Both the position numbers and the translations under genes were made by a program. This document shows positions 35,313 through 47,827 of a stretch of DNA of 64,000 nt, piece after piece. The stretch's first letter is position 1, and every line of letters starts with the position of its first letter. Source of the stretch: Nymphalis io (Eukaryota > Arthropoda > Insecta > Lepidoptera > Nymphalidae); NCBI RefSeq assembly GCF_905147045.1, contig NC_065894.1:8035501-8099500 (forward strand). The letters are read 5' to 3'. The notes under the pieces were generated by a model, which saw only the letters and a program-made list of their open reading frames with translations, was not told the DNA's origin and did not search any database.

Positions 35313-38300
35313 ATACAGGCGGCGGAAAGGGGGCATGACGGCATTTTGGAGCGTCATGCCGTGTGCTGTCACGTTAACGGAATCGGTCTAAGCCCCAATG
35401 CGTCCCAATGGTTGTTTTAAAATCAAAAGTGTGATGCATTCTTTGTGTGACTTTGTGCTTGCTTTTAACTCTTCGAACAAACAATTTCAAATGAGAATCG
35501 AAGTATTGAACACTCTTAAACATTTTTCTTTTTTCGTACAAAAACTAACCTCATACCCTAACACATTCATTCTTGCACGTTGCAAATCGATCGAGTTATA
35601 TATCAATGAAAATAAGTCTTTACAATAATTGAAGACATGGAGGCAAAAAGTCGCGGTCGCTTAGTTCATAATGTACATTGTGACCTAAAAACTTATCATA
35701 TTCCTCATTATTTTATGCACCTAGTTATTATAACCTAGAATATTATATTAAATTTTATATTAGTGCCAGAATTACAGTCTTGTTTTCTACATCATCTGTT
35801 AGGGATCCGGTTGTCTAGTGACAATATGTAATAACGCAAAAATTGTTAGTATTAAATATCAGAAAGCTATATACCAAATATATAAAATCATACTATAGAA
35901 TCTGGACGCTATTTAAGTCGCCCACACTTTAGACACCCTAAAGCAAACGATTTAAGTTTCATCCGTTTCATGTACTTGATTAGTTTCGGAGTCTTTACGT
36001 AAACTTACGTTTTGTTAATAGAAGTATCATATTTTTTTTTCTACAAGCTACTAATGACTATTAAATTCCATACAAAAAACAAATCACGCATTGCATGAAA
36101 TCCAGCATCGAAGGTCGCAATCCTAATAGCGCTTTGTGTTTGCTATCAGGAGCCGTTCTTATAGAAAAATCATAACTTGAAATGTACAACAGTTGTTCTC
36201 GTTTGGGAAAATGAACTGAACTGATAAAATTCGAATAGCCGGTAAAGTATTGTGACTTGCTCACATATTTAGCTACTTTACTTCCTTCCAATCTTTAGCA
36301 CTCCACTCTACTGAATTTGTGTTTATTGGTATAATTAATGCTGTAGGTATAACTATACGGTTTAAATATTCATAAAGTTTTTATATAGATTTTAAACTGT
36401 ATAAAGTATAATTAATTGCTCCTTTAGATAAATGTGTAGATTAATACTTATTAATTATAATGTATATTTAATATGTATATTTAATATGCATGTCTTCTAA
36501 ACGATATATTATATTCTAGCATTTATTAAATATTTGACGTTGATGTTTGTTGGTTATAAGTTTAAGCACAGTTATGTACATATGGGTCAAAATTATAAAG
36601 CGTGTATTAAAACTTTAACGATTAAAGTTATTGATTGGCTTAGTAAATTATTTACCGAATATTTCACCGAATTTCAGTGTTTGAAAATACTTATTTTTAG
36701 TCAATGACTAGTTTTATAAGGATTTGATAATGTAAATAATTGGTAGGAAGGGTGTTTTAATTGAAATTACTGAAAATAAATTATACATTAAATTGATTGA
36801 TTACAAATACAAAGGATGGTGTTGATAGGGCTAAATTTAAGGCGAACTTATGTATTTATTAACATAGCAAAACGCCCTAGTAGACGCTGTCCTATTAGTG
36901 TCATGATAATCGGTTGAACGGTATACAAGTTAATGTTCCAGTGTCAGTTGGTTTCAAGCTATAACAAATTGGATACTATAAAACCTTCTCAATGAAAAGG
37001 TACACATATGTTTCTATATGATTTGCTCAAGGGGCAGACATTATTAACAGGGAGAAGAGGGCCGCACTATACTAGCGTTGCATTGTCTGTTTACAGCGCA
37101 TACGTAGGCACACCTAATCTATTCGATTATGGACATTATTAAAAACTACAGAAAATGCCTTTGCATTTCAATTTTAAGAGCATTAAAAAAAGACAGTATC
37201 AGATGATAATGAAATGTATGATCAAATAATAATTAAAACCCTTTTTTAACTTACAAACACAGCTACATAGGACTTTGATTAACTAAATCAACTCGTATTG
37301 ATCTAAACTTTAATCGGTATCGATATGAAACATGGACAATCATTAACACCACATGGGTGTATACGTTCGCCAGCTCCCTAACCAAATGTATGTATGTGAG
37401 TGTCTTTATTTCACCATAACTTTTAAATGACTTAACAGCATAGTTAGAATCCTTACATAATCCCGAGTGACTATGGTTTTTTGGCATGACTGTCGTGTTA
37501 TTTTTTTTATTTTGATATAGTCATAATTAGTTATTTTATTTTTTGTATGTTTTTTTAGTCATGTTGATTTCTGAGTCATCTTAGATTTTTCGCCTCATTA
37601 CGGTTCATGGTTCGTTATGGTCTCTAAAAAAATTGTTGATGTTACTAATCTACTAGCGCTATGTTTCGCTCGGCGTAAATTAAAATATAACAAATTTTAT
37701 TGAAATAAATAAAAAAGTATCCTGTGTCTTATTTCATAATTAATCTATACCGTAAAATGACAGTTCGTCCGATTAGAACAAGCAACAAATCTTTGCATGT
37801 ATATTAGACATTAGTAAGCTAAGCCAAATCGCAAGCTCACTAACAATACTATTTGAAATTTATGTACTTTAATAATAAAATTAAAATAAAATTGCAAATA
37901 GATATAATTTTTTTATATGGATTATTTTAATTTTAACTATTACTGTATTGCGTATGCATGTAAGTGATGTGTTCATATTGAATAGAATATTCCGATTATG
38001 TAATTAATATGTTGGGTGAATTAATTTGATCGTCAGAACATAAATAAAAATAAAATAATATTATGTTTCCATATTTAAAATATACGTCAAACGAGTTAAT
38101 CCATTTTAAGATGCTCGATCTACCTATATAAAATAAATCAACATTAAAAGAGCATTGGCAATGTTGAAAGGTCATGGAGGTTTGTATAGAAAGTCCTTTG
38201 TATATAATTGATAGAGAAAAATATTTGTAACATTATCGCATTGAATACAATCAGATATAATGTGAATGTAATACGTAACTTTCTTCTGATAAAGAAATGA

Positions 38301-38487
38301 TAAGTTTCCTATTCCAACACGACTTTTCGATAAGCTATTACGCGTGTAATAGACATAAACATATATAGTGATACGCCATCTATCATAAAATATAAGGTTA
38401 AGGCCCGTTAGGGTTTGCCCACTCTTTAGTAGTTTTAACATAAAACAAAAATACTTTGAATGATTTGATGTACTACATGAATTGATT

Positions 38488-38608
38488 TGAAGGTAGAATG
38501 AGCCAATGTTCTAGTGTAATTACTGGAACTAAGACCGAAATATCTTAGGCCTTCTCTGGTTGTGCATCAACGGAGTACCTACTTAATTAAAAGACAGCTT
38601 ACCACAAA
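38488..38608 (-). repeat. SINE-like family B, degraded fragment
   Basis: 'gaaggtagaatgagccaatg', 'tgtaattac' and 'aatatcttagg' follow the minus-strand family B order with many changes. Confidence 0.45.
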
Positions 38609-39881
38609 GCGATCTAGTTGATTGCCGGACATTATAAAAAATATAAATTGGACAGAATAATATCAAGTTCACTGTCTTTATTTTTATAATTGCTAAAATC
38701 TGGCAATGTCAAAACCGACATCCCTGATAAACTAAACTTGTTTTACAAGTTGTTTTCATAAAATAAACAACCATATTCAAATTTATATTTTATCATATCT
38801 TTTACCCATTATGATTTTTTTTTATTTATTTATTAAGGTCTACCGAATGTATACGTTATCACAATACCAATAATTTATAAAGATTTATACAATATCAAGC
38901 GCTAGTCCACTTAGGTACAGAAATAACCTAATGAAATTTGAATAACAATAAAAAAAATACTACATTTAAATATTTAATTCAATTTAAATAACACAGACAA
39001 ATATATGTATATTTCATAAAATGTATTAAAATATAAAAAGCAAAAATAAGAAACGGGCATCTGAATCCTGCATGTCAACATCGTCGCGTTATATATAAAA
39101 AAGGATCTTTTTTCGTCAATTCTAACCTTTGATTTGTTGACTACCAACTTGGTATTAGCAGGTTTCATAGTTATACGAAGTTATATAAAGCTCTACAATA
39201 TTTCAACGTGATATATACTTGTTCTTGAAGTACCAAAAAACCGTCCCGATTGCCCAAGGATGATATGGCTGAATTATCATGACGAGCAGTTTCTCTGTTT
39301 AGTGCGTATATTATGACGTGTGCGTCTTCAAAGTGACAACAATTTTCTTAAAGCTTCGTTACTTGAAAGAGATAATGATTCTCACACTATTAAAATTAAA
39401 GTAAATTTATACCAAACACGCATGCACACATATGAACTTATGTATAATAAAACAATGTCGTAAATATTTTTTTGGATGTTTTACTGTTTTAATTATATTA
39501 ACATAGAAAGAAAACAATATATCTATTTAATGTAATTTAACAATTTTCATAATCATAGTTCTTTGTTTCAACTTTTTAACTTAATACTAACTGTATTACT
39601 AATTGCCCAGGAGAGTAATTTTAAACTTATAATTGCCTAACTTTGAAACATTAATTTATCGCTAAAAAATAATAGACTAATGTTCTACTCAACAAATGAA
39701 TTACCAACAAGCAACAGGTAATGTTCCATGACGTGTTATGAACAAAGCTAATGTGATATATCTATGAAATGATCAAAATAACTATGAAATAACTTGTTTT
39801 TACGTGGATACTAATCGTACGTAAGAAGCTGGGTTCAGATAATAATCTTAGAAAAAATATTGCTTGACCATGCTTGTTTTG

Positions 39882-39893
39882 TATATATATAAG
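39882..39893 (+). promoter_or_regulatory. TATA box of OBP-2
   Basis: TATATATATAAG 78-89 bases before the OBP-2 start codon. The same core TATATATAAG precedes OBP-3 and OBP-5. Confidence 0.5.
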
Positions 39894-39970
39894 ATCAGCT
39901 TAGTCAGAACAAGTAAAGATTGAGCAAGGAGACGGTACAGTCGCATTCTTATAAATATATTATTTTAATA

Positions 39971-41835
39971 ATGACGTCATTATCCTTTGTGTTTCTCATC
40001 ATTGGTGTTGCCATTAATTTGGGAAATGTTCGAGTGAGTAGAAAGTTTACTTTTATGATTTTAGCGTTGCGTTGTATTTCAAAATTCAATATAAAACGGA
40101 TATATTTAATACAATGACATTCGTATCGAACGTACATTTGAAAGAAAGCATTTTTTATAATTATTTATAATTAATTTTATATTTTCAATAAAAAAAAAAT
40201 GTGTAAAATATACTACTTGTATGTGCGTACATATAAGCATAACCGGTAGCTAAATACCTATGTAATCTATAGTTTAATGGATTGTAATTTATTTTTAACA
40301 TAAAACATTTAAAATTTATAAGTATTATATCGTATATAAAAGTTAGTCGTTTATATTAGTATAGGTTCCAATTTTTTATTTTGAATTAAACGTTTGATAT
40401 AAGGAAATAACTTAAAATTATTTAATTTCTTATTTTTTTAAATTAAAATACTTGATTATCACCACAATTTACAGGCATTGTCTGACGATGAAAAGACTAA
40501 TATCCACGCAGGTTTACTCCCATTCATAGCAGAATGTAGCAAGGAATATGGTGTAACAGAGGATCAGATCAAAGAAGCCAAAGAATCTGGCCAGATTGGT
40601 GCCATCAATCCTTGTCTCATGGGATGTATATTTAAAAAAGTTAATGTGGTAAGTAAAATATATATTTCATAAGAAAAAAAGCCAAGGCGTAGACTTAATC
40701 CAAAAAAAAAAGAAGCAAATAAGTTTATTTTTATAAAATTGAGTAAGAAAATAATTTAAATTAATGTAACTGGTAAACAATAAGATATTTTTTGTAATTT
40801 GATAATTGTTATTTTATGTTACGAATTGTTATTTCGTTATAATAAAAGTGCATTTTTTATTAATATTATGTTTTTAATTGTGCATAACATTGAATATCAT
40901 AACATAGAATGGGCTGAAAATTTAGAGTTTTATTACAGATAAGCGAAAAAGGATTATTTGATCCCGAAAAAGCTGAAGAAATTACCAAGAAGTTCTTGAC
41001 TAATGAGGATGATCAAAAGAAAGCTTTGGATATCATCAAAACATGCACCTCCGGTTAGATTTTTTCATTTATTTATTGTTATATATTTATAAACATCGTT
41101 AAGGCATTGCATATTCTCTTGATAAATAAATAAGCAATACGAAAACGTATACTTTTTTTAAATATTTGTTGTAAAAAGGAATAAGGGAAGTTAAACCTAT
41201 ATCGTTCGAAGAAAAAACCGATATTTTTTAAGCAAATTGTATGACGAGCCACTAGCGTTATTAATCGTAATAATCAACTTACTTGTTTAGAATATGGGAG
41301 GTTCATTGGGTGTGAAAAATTTGTCTTGAATACTTTTGAAATTTTTTAAAAATACAAATGAAAAATCATAAGATTGATTTCAGTAAACGAACAAGAAGTT
41401 AGCGACGGGGAGGCCGGCTGTGATAGAGCTAAGCTTTTGTACGAATGCTTCATCCCATTCAAAGGAGTGGTAAGATAAATATTTAGTAAATATTTAAATA
41501 TAATTTTAAAATGTTTCTTTTTAGCTCATAAGCTACAAATTTTTATATTTCGAATAAAAGACGAGACGAGATATTCTCAAGCTGACGCATTTCAACCAAA
41601 ATCATAAAAAATCTACAAATGAAAACGAAAATAATATTAATCCTTACAGTTGGCTTTAGCTGCTGAATTATAATTTTTTCAATAATATTTAGGTTTTGTA
41701 TTTCAAAGATGTAAAAGCTAACAATTTTAATGAATCAGTATATTGTAACGTATAGTATTAATTATCATATAATACTTAGTACATATAAGTATTTATTTAT
41801 GATTCCTATTGTTTCAGTTTGGCCAGGCTCGTTAA
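39971..41835 (+). CDS. Classic odorant-binding protein (OBP-2)
   Basis: Five exons: 39971-40033 (signal peptide, MTSLSFVFLIIGVAI), 40475-40648, 40939-41053, 41384-41469 and 41818-41835. They join in frame to 151 residues. Cysteines fall at 42, 68, 72, 115, 130 and 139, the exact classic OBP spacing. The helix after C1 and the CLMGC box fit the general OBP (19d/56d-like) group; that sub-group name is from memory. The last exon codes only FGQAR. The third donor is a weak GTTAGA. AATAAA lies at 41917-41922. OBP-3 converges on it from the right, with 258 bp between the stop codons. Confidence 0.9.
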
Positions 41836-42093
41836 TTCAGCTTATTTGAAACAGAAAAACCTACACTTATACAATTTATTTACACATGTTCCTTGAAGTT
41901 GTTATGTTTAACTTGAAATAAAGCAATTATGATTTTATTTACCATTTTTATTTATATATATTCGTTAACATTTAAAATATGTATATGTACATATTGAACA
42001 AAACATATTAATAACAACTAATTTGAAATGTTTGAATATTCCCTCCATTTTTTCATTAGTTAAATCGATTTCAGGTAACGAGAAATATTTCCA

Positions 42094-43712
42094 TTACATT
42101 TCAATTCCAAACTGAAAAAAAGCAATATATTAATATAAAAATACGTGAACCTCAAGTAAATTATTTAAGGAAAGAATATATTATATATATTTACAAAGCT
42201 TAAAATATTACAACACAATTTAATATGTGTTGTTATCTAATCTACATTTAAATATGTATAATAAATGATATTTTTACCTGCGATGCGTTTTCTATCATGC
42301 ACTTGTAAGCGAGCATGGAACGTTCACAGCCTTTATCTCCATCTCCTACTGACTCGGAATTTACTAAAAAATATATTATTTATTAACATAGTAGCACTTA
42401 ATTGTGAATGCTTAGATTTTTTCAAATATATTTGGGACTAAGCATATGAAATTTTAGCAGTTTAAATTAAAAATATGTATATTTTATACTATACCATACC
42501 TCATATCTTTTTAATAATAATAGCAATTACTTTGTTATATTTTAATGTAATAAAAATGGTGATAAAACAGCATAAAAATAATTTTAAGAGATAGTTTCTA
42601 TAAATAAAAAAATAAACATTACAATTACGTACTATGCGAACAGGAATGGAGATAATTTTCAATAATTTTTAATTCTTCGTCATCATTAAAAACTTTCTTA
42701 GCAACTTCCAGTGCAGTCTCTTTCTGAAGTAAGCCCGCATCATCCAACTAGAATTTAATATAAAATACAATTTATTCTACTGCGTATTAAACGCCTATTA
42801 TTTTAAGTATTAATTATGTAAACGCGTTTATAAAATCTATCAATCCTTATATTAAAGTTATAATTTTACTTACGATGCCTAGTTTTCTGAGCATACAAGC
42901 TAGGAAGCACGGTGCATTATCGCCAGTAGGTATTTTCTTTGCTTTAAGGTTGGCAATATCATCTGTTGTGATAACGTTATCCTTAATACACTCTTTACCT
43001 ATTTCATTGAAATGTGTATGTATCATTGCTTTCTGTTCAGCTGTCATAGCCTAAGAACAATCAAAATTTTAGGTATTTATATAATAAAATTGATTCGTAG
43101 CACATATTAAAACTAAAAATATGTTTGTATATACATATATAGCGATTATATTTTTGTTAATGTACATAATTATAGATGAAACGAGGCAGGGAGCGTTACT
43201 AATTAATTTTAGGTATAAGATTTAAATATAAGTATTTTTAAATGTACATACTATGAAAGAAGTACTAGAGCGCGAAATGTAGTTTTTAGTACGGGTAAAG
43301 ATGCAGATTTGTGCGATAGTGATATATGTTAGTTTATATGTATTTTTGTAGAAAAAGGTTGGGCGGTATGACTTCGTATTATGATGCTAACCCTTTCAAA
43401 AAAAAAAAAACTATTTAAGAGTTATTGAATTAGTGTTCTATGTTATAAAACTTAATATAATATATTGATAGCAATTTATAATGTTACAACACAATCGAAT
43501 CGAATCAAAATATCTTTTTTACAATGCACTATTGAATCGTAATTTAACAATATATTTTAATATATTGTATATGTATAATATATAATATTATAAACGTTCA
43601 TACATTTTTAAGGTGTTATATAATTAAATATATTTAAAAAATTACTTACAGCGATATTCAAAACCATGAAATTAATTAACAAGAAGGAGATTAAAAGCAC
43701 CGATCTGAACAT
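42094..43712 (-). CDS. Classic odorant-binding protein (OBP-3)
   Basis: Five exons read leftwards: 43712-43650 (signal peptide, MFRSVLLISFLLINF), 43050-42874, 42747-42633, 42363-42278 and 42111-42094. They encode 152 residues with cysteines at 42, 69, 73, 116, 131 and 140. The mature part begins AMTAEQKAMIH, aligned in position with ALSDDEKTNIH of OBP-2, and exons 3 to 5 have the same lengths as in OBP-2 (115, 86, 18 nt), so these two are probably an inverted duplicate pair. The last exon codes FGIEM. A TATATATAAG box lies at 43797-43788 and an AATAAA at 41952-41947 on the minus strand. Function by family: secreted small-ligand carrier. Confidence 0.9.
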
Positions 43713-43787
43713 TTTCAAATAGTTATGTTACAACCGATTCAATGTAAAAATACTTTGTAATGTGATAAGTCCATTACTGGTTACATA

Positions 43788-43797
43788 CTTATATATA
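43788..43797 (-). promoter_or_regulatory. TATA box of OBP-3
   Basis: TATATATAAG on the minus strand, about 76-85 bases upstream of the OBP-3 start codon. Confidence 0.5.
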
Positions 43798-44099
43798 TGT
43801 GAGTCTAATAATCGGTATAATGACAAACATGACAACCTTATTATTAAATGCAATTTGGTTATATGTTAATTTCGGAAATGACACTGCGAAATACGCAAAC
43901 ATTATTCGCTCAATTAAAGATTTTTAATTAACGTTGATTTTGGACATGATCATGTGTCGTTAACATTAAATTGTAACAAGGTAATGCCTCTACGCTTAAT
44001 CGTACAAAGAAAATCTTTTATCTTTACCGATATGAACGTGTCAGGGTGTTCGACACATGCAGGTAAGCTCTCAATATTTTTATACAACGTTAACCCCAA

Positions 44100-44212
44100 A
44101 TCGATTTATAAACACGAATTTAGTCCATGAAATTATTGGTGATTACCTGAATTTGAATTCGCAATTTTCGGTTATGATTCACGTGTTCTAACCAATAGGC
44201 CACCGCAGTCAG
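44100..44212 (-). repeat. SINE-like family A, degraded head fragment
   Basis: The minus strand retains 'ggcctattggttagaacacg' followed by a decayed B-box region and 'aatttcatgga'. The rest of the family A body is absent. Confidence 0.55.
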
Positions 44213-44407
44213 TAATTGTTATCAGCAATGCTATTCTGTAAGAACTCGCTTCATTACTCACTCGTGAAATATTGACAACCGACTTAAGGCTATATACTAT
44301 TTTGCGTGTATTCTTTAAATATTATAATTATAATGGTCAATGTCGTATGTTACTTCCTGACATTTAGCGACCGATATCAGCGGTGAGTTTCGAGTTTTTT
44401 CTTACAG

Positions 44408-44492
44408 AAATGCTGTTTTACGGTAGAATATCGGATGAGTGGGTGGCACCTACCCAGACGAGCTTGCACAAAGCCCTACCACCAGTAAAAAA
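44408..44492 (+). repeat. SINE-like family B, 3' fragment
   Basis: 'gctgttttacggtagaatat', 'gagtgggtggcacctaccc' and 'agcttgcacaaagccctacc' are the last third of family B. Confidence 0.8.
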
Positions 44493-44998
44493 TCTTAGGC
44501 TTACTACATTATCATATAAAGACATAAAACTCTCCAACTTTACACACTCCACAATATAAAGATTTGCGGAAATTTGATCTTTTTCTTATGAAATTTTAAG
44601 ATTTTTAAGTGTCAGCAGCGATAGATTTGTATGTTGGTAACAAATAAATAACCAAAATGTGTACCCACGATTATCTAATGTTAAATAGGTCAAACTCAAT
44701 GTAATTCATAAAGTTTCACTTATTTTTATAAAAATATATCACAACATAGATTTGATAATGATCCTTTTTTGCATTTAATTTTATTTCTTGCTATGCTATT
44801 TTGTTGCTTATTTTATATTTATTAGGGCATTTTTTTCCGTAGCTGCTTCTGAAGATTGGTACTCTATTATATCTATTGTGATTTCAACTCTATCAATGGA
44901 GTGTTTACAGCTATTATTTAGCATATATAAAATGTTACAAAGACCATTAAACGCATTTACACTTCAGATTTTAAACGCGTCAAAAACGATCCATAAAA

Positions 44999-47370
44999 AT
45001 GTTTGTAACATTCATTAAGTTAATTTTTTATACAACAGTTTTATTAAACTTACGTGCAATGGTAAGAATTTAACAGAACATAGCACATTATACTTTATAA
45101 CTGTCACGAGCGTCTAATATTTGGCCATATTCATATTTTACTCTATTGTTCACTTTGATACATTTGGTAAAGACTAAAATTTTTAATGAATCCCATAATA
45201 TTCAAACTGCAAAAAAATTAATCGCTTAATCAAAAAAAAAAAGGACAATTAAATAAGGATAAGTACTATAGCTATATTTTGTTTATTAAATGTCGTTATG
45301 TAACTGAGACCCTAACTAAAACCTAACTAAATAATAATGGGTATATTGTAAAATTATATTAAACAATAACTTTACAGGCAGTTAATATGGAAGAGTTGAA
45401 ACAGCAGTACTTAGAAACTATTATGAATTGTGCCAAGGACATTACTCTTTCTGGAGATGATATAGAACAGCTTAAGAACAAACAAATGCCTGATAATGAG
45501 AACGCCAAATGCCTTTTCGCTTGCGCCTATAAGACATCAGGAATGGTATGGAGTTTTTTAATTTAATTTAAAGCCGATTTTTCAGTCTCCAGTTAAATTT
45601 TATCACAGTGTCAATTTTTGTATAGAATATTTATCAAAAAGTTAAGTAATTTATTATTTTGAACTGACAATTTCTTTTTAGCCATTTTCTGTTTCATTCA
45701 GTTCATTTTTGCTTCTGTCTGTTAAATTTACACATTAAATCCTTCACACATGTCCTTGGAGTGCTTGTTAGCCGTGTTATATTTTAAAAAACCTTTTCAT
45801 ATGAATCTTTAAAAATTCTAACTCACATTTCATGACAGTTAAGACTACGCTGATAAGGAGTTTACTTATTAAATCATTGTAATTGTTGAAGTAAATTAAG
45901 TTAATTTGTGAAATTTAAAATAACTAACCCGATTAGGCTATCTAGTTTCAAGGTCTCTTTTCTATTTAGATAATCAGTTAAAATAAATATATTTTACCTC
46001 ATTATAAGATTTTAAAAGGAACGTGAAACGGTAGAATTTTGATACAAAACTGTCCATCATTGATGTATCCCACGCACAAGGTTAATGTAAAATGCCTACA
46101 ATTACATGCTCTGCCGGTGTTTGAACAATGACATTTCGATTTGACTGCCAATTGTTTGGATTTTTTTTTGTTTGCTGAAAAACAAAATTTTAGTACATCC
46201 TATTTTTTACATTGACTCGTCACTTAAAAAAGTGCTTTCTTATAATATTTCAGATGGACGATCAAGGGAATCTGTCAATTGAGGGCGTAAACAAAATTGC
46301 GGAAATGTATTTAGCTAATGATCCAGATCGACTTGAACAAGCAAAGAAATTTACAGATGCATGCAAAAACGGTAGAGCTTAGATATTATAACAGACATAG
46401 GCTTATAAGACAATATACATTATATAGGTACAACGTAAAACTGAGCTATTTTTATACATAATTAAACCAAAGCTGCCGTTTAGCTTATAAAAAAATATTT
46501 ACCTAAAGTTCTTGCAAAAAATGTTATAAGTGGACTGGCGTGCCTGCATCTTTCTTTGTGTGCTGCTGAAGTATTTATTGTCTAACCGTTCCTTGAAAGC
46601 ACCTTCTCTTCCCAAAGCAAAAAAGATACCATAGAAATCTTCAGAGTCTCACCATGACCTGTTTGTTAATTTGTTTTTGTAATTTTGTTCATACTCTGCG
46701 TTTACACATCCTTCAGACGATTGCGTTTGTTTGTCCAATTGTTTTTGGCACTCGAATTACCTTCACTTTCAACATCTAGTATGTTGAAAGTGAAGTCGCT
46801 TGAGTCGTATCGCTTGAGTCGTGGTGGATAATTGCGTACAAAAGACAATTAAACTGAGACTTTGCATATCAGGCAATTGTTATAATGAAATAAAAATAAT
46901 TCCGCTTGAATACACAGTAATCCAATAATAATTTTTTGATTTAAATAGTAAAATTATTATTTTTTATATTTTTCAATCATTATATTCCTTCTTCAGCATT
47001 TACGACAGTAGATTGATGTGCTTGTAATAAAGTTGGTTTAATTTTTCAGTTAATGACGTTAGCGTGTCTGATGGAAATAAAGGTTGTGAACGAGCTGCTT
47101 TAATATTTAAATGCAGTATTGAAAAAGGTCCTCAGGTAAGTTTATTTTTTAATTTAATTTAGAAAGTCAAGCACAAGTTCACACCCTAAATGCACTGCCA
47201 ACTACCGTCTGTCTGTCTCGTCGTCTGTATGTCCTTTAGTTCTAATGATGATAAGGAACAAGGCCAAACTCTAAAATTAAATATACATATGTTATTAATA
47301 TGGTATCGTTTCTTAGAAGATTTTGATATATTAATACGTTTTTTTATTTCAGTTTGATTTCACTATGTAA
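44999..47370 (+). CDS. Classic odorant-binding protein (OBP-4)
   Basis: Five exons: 44999-45061 (signal peptide, MFVTFIKLIFYTTVLL), 45378-45545, 46254-46371, 47050-47135 and 47353-47370, in frame for 150 residues. Cysteines fall at 39, 66, 70, 114, 129 and 138, the classic OBP pattern. The box VNDVSVSDGNKGCERAALIF closely parallels OBP-5 and OBP-1, grouping these three apart from OBP-2 and OBP-3. The last exon codes FDFTM. Exon 1 lies inside a longer overlapping frame (44788-45018) in another phase, which I take as a shadow. AATAAA at 47472-47477. A perfect 15-bp hairpin lies in intron 3. No clear TATA box. Confidence 0.88.
46761..46795. repeat. Perfect 15-bp inverted repeat with 5-nt loop
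   Basis: Arm CTTCACTTTCAACAT, loop CTAGT, arm ATGTTGAAAGTGAAG. It is followed at 46797-46824 by two imperfect copies of cgcttgagtcgt. It lies in intron 3 of OBP-4. Confidence 0.85.
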
Positions 47371-47736
47371 CGATGTCCTCGAAGTCTTAAATCACAACGA
47401 AATATTCAGAAACAATGGCAACTTTAAGAAGGAAGAAAGATATTTTTAATTATCTAAAACATAATTAGTAAAATAAATATAAATGATATAATACATTATT
47501 GTTGTTTTATTTATATATTTTGTATTATTTATAAGATATACTTAATAACACAATATAAATTATAGATACATATATTTATTATAATTATTTTAATAACTTT
47601 TATGAGTTTGATTGTAATCGTACGCGATATCAGATTATTTGAAATATGTAACTATTCTGCTTAAAATTAATATAAACATCGGAAGTTAATCATTATGGGA
47701 TTATATTAATTTATTAAGAGAAATATAAAGCTGGTT

Positions 47737-47754
47737 TATATATATATATATAAG
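47737..47754 (+). promoter_or_regulatory. TATA box of OBP-5
   Basis: A run of TATATA ending in TATAAG, 74-91 bases before the OBP-5 start codon. Confidence 0.45.
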
Positions 47755-47827
47755 TATCATTTAAAGTATTTTACATTATTTCTATTTAGTTACTGGTTGA
47801 TATCGGTTTACTATACAATAACATATA

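Larger units (their letters stand above)
33598..39880. other. Gene-poor spacer between the ABPX group and the classic OBP group
   Basis: 6.3 kb without a gene that I can support. Short open frames (for example 35398-35628 and 36061-36291) lack family motifs or splice context. Contents recognised: family A SINEs at 34394-34655 and 35016-35312 and a degraded family B piece at 38488-38608. There is a small 12-bp tandem (tatatttaatatg-like) near 36463-36490. Confidence 0.5.

Noticed and set aside
36061..36291. 76-codon minus frame ending MQCVICFLYGI
   Set aside because: It has no motif, no signal peptide, no splice partners and no resemblance to the OBP exons.
44788..45018. 76-codon plus-strand open frame
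   Set aside because: It overlaps the signal exon of OBP-4 in another frame, has no domain, and lies in AT-rich DNA. The OBP-4 exon has the expected phase and donor.
46541..46830. CRISPR-like or other prokaryotic repeat structure around the hairpin
   Set aside because: There is only one hairpin and two short tandem units; the context is an insect intron.
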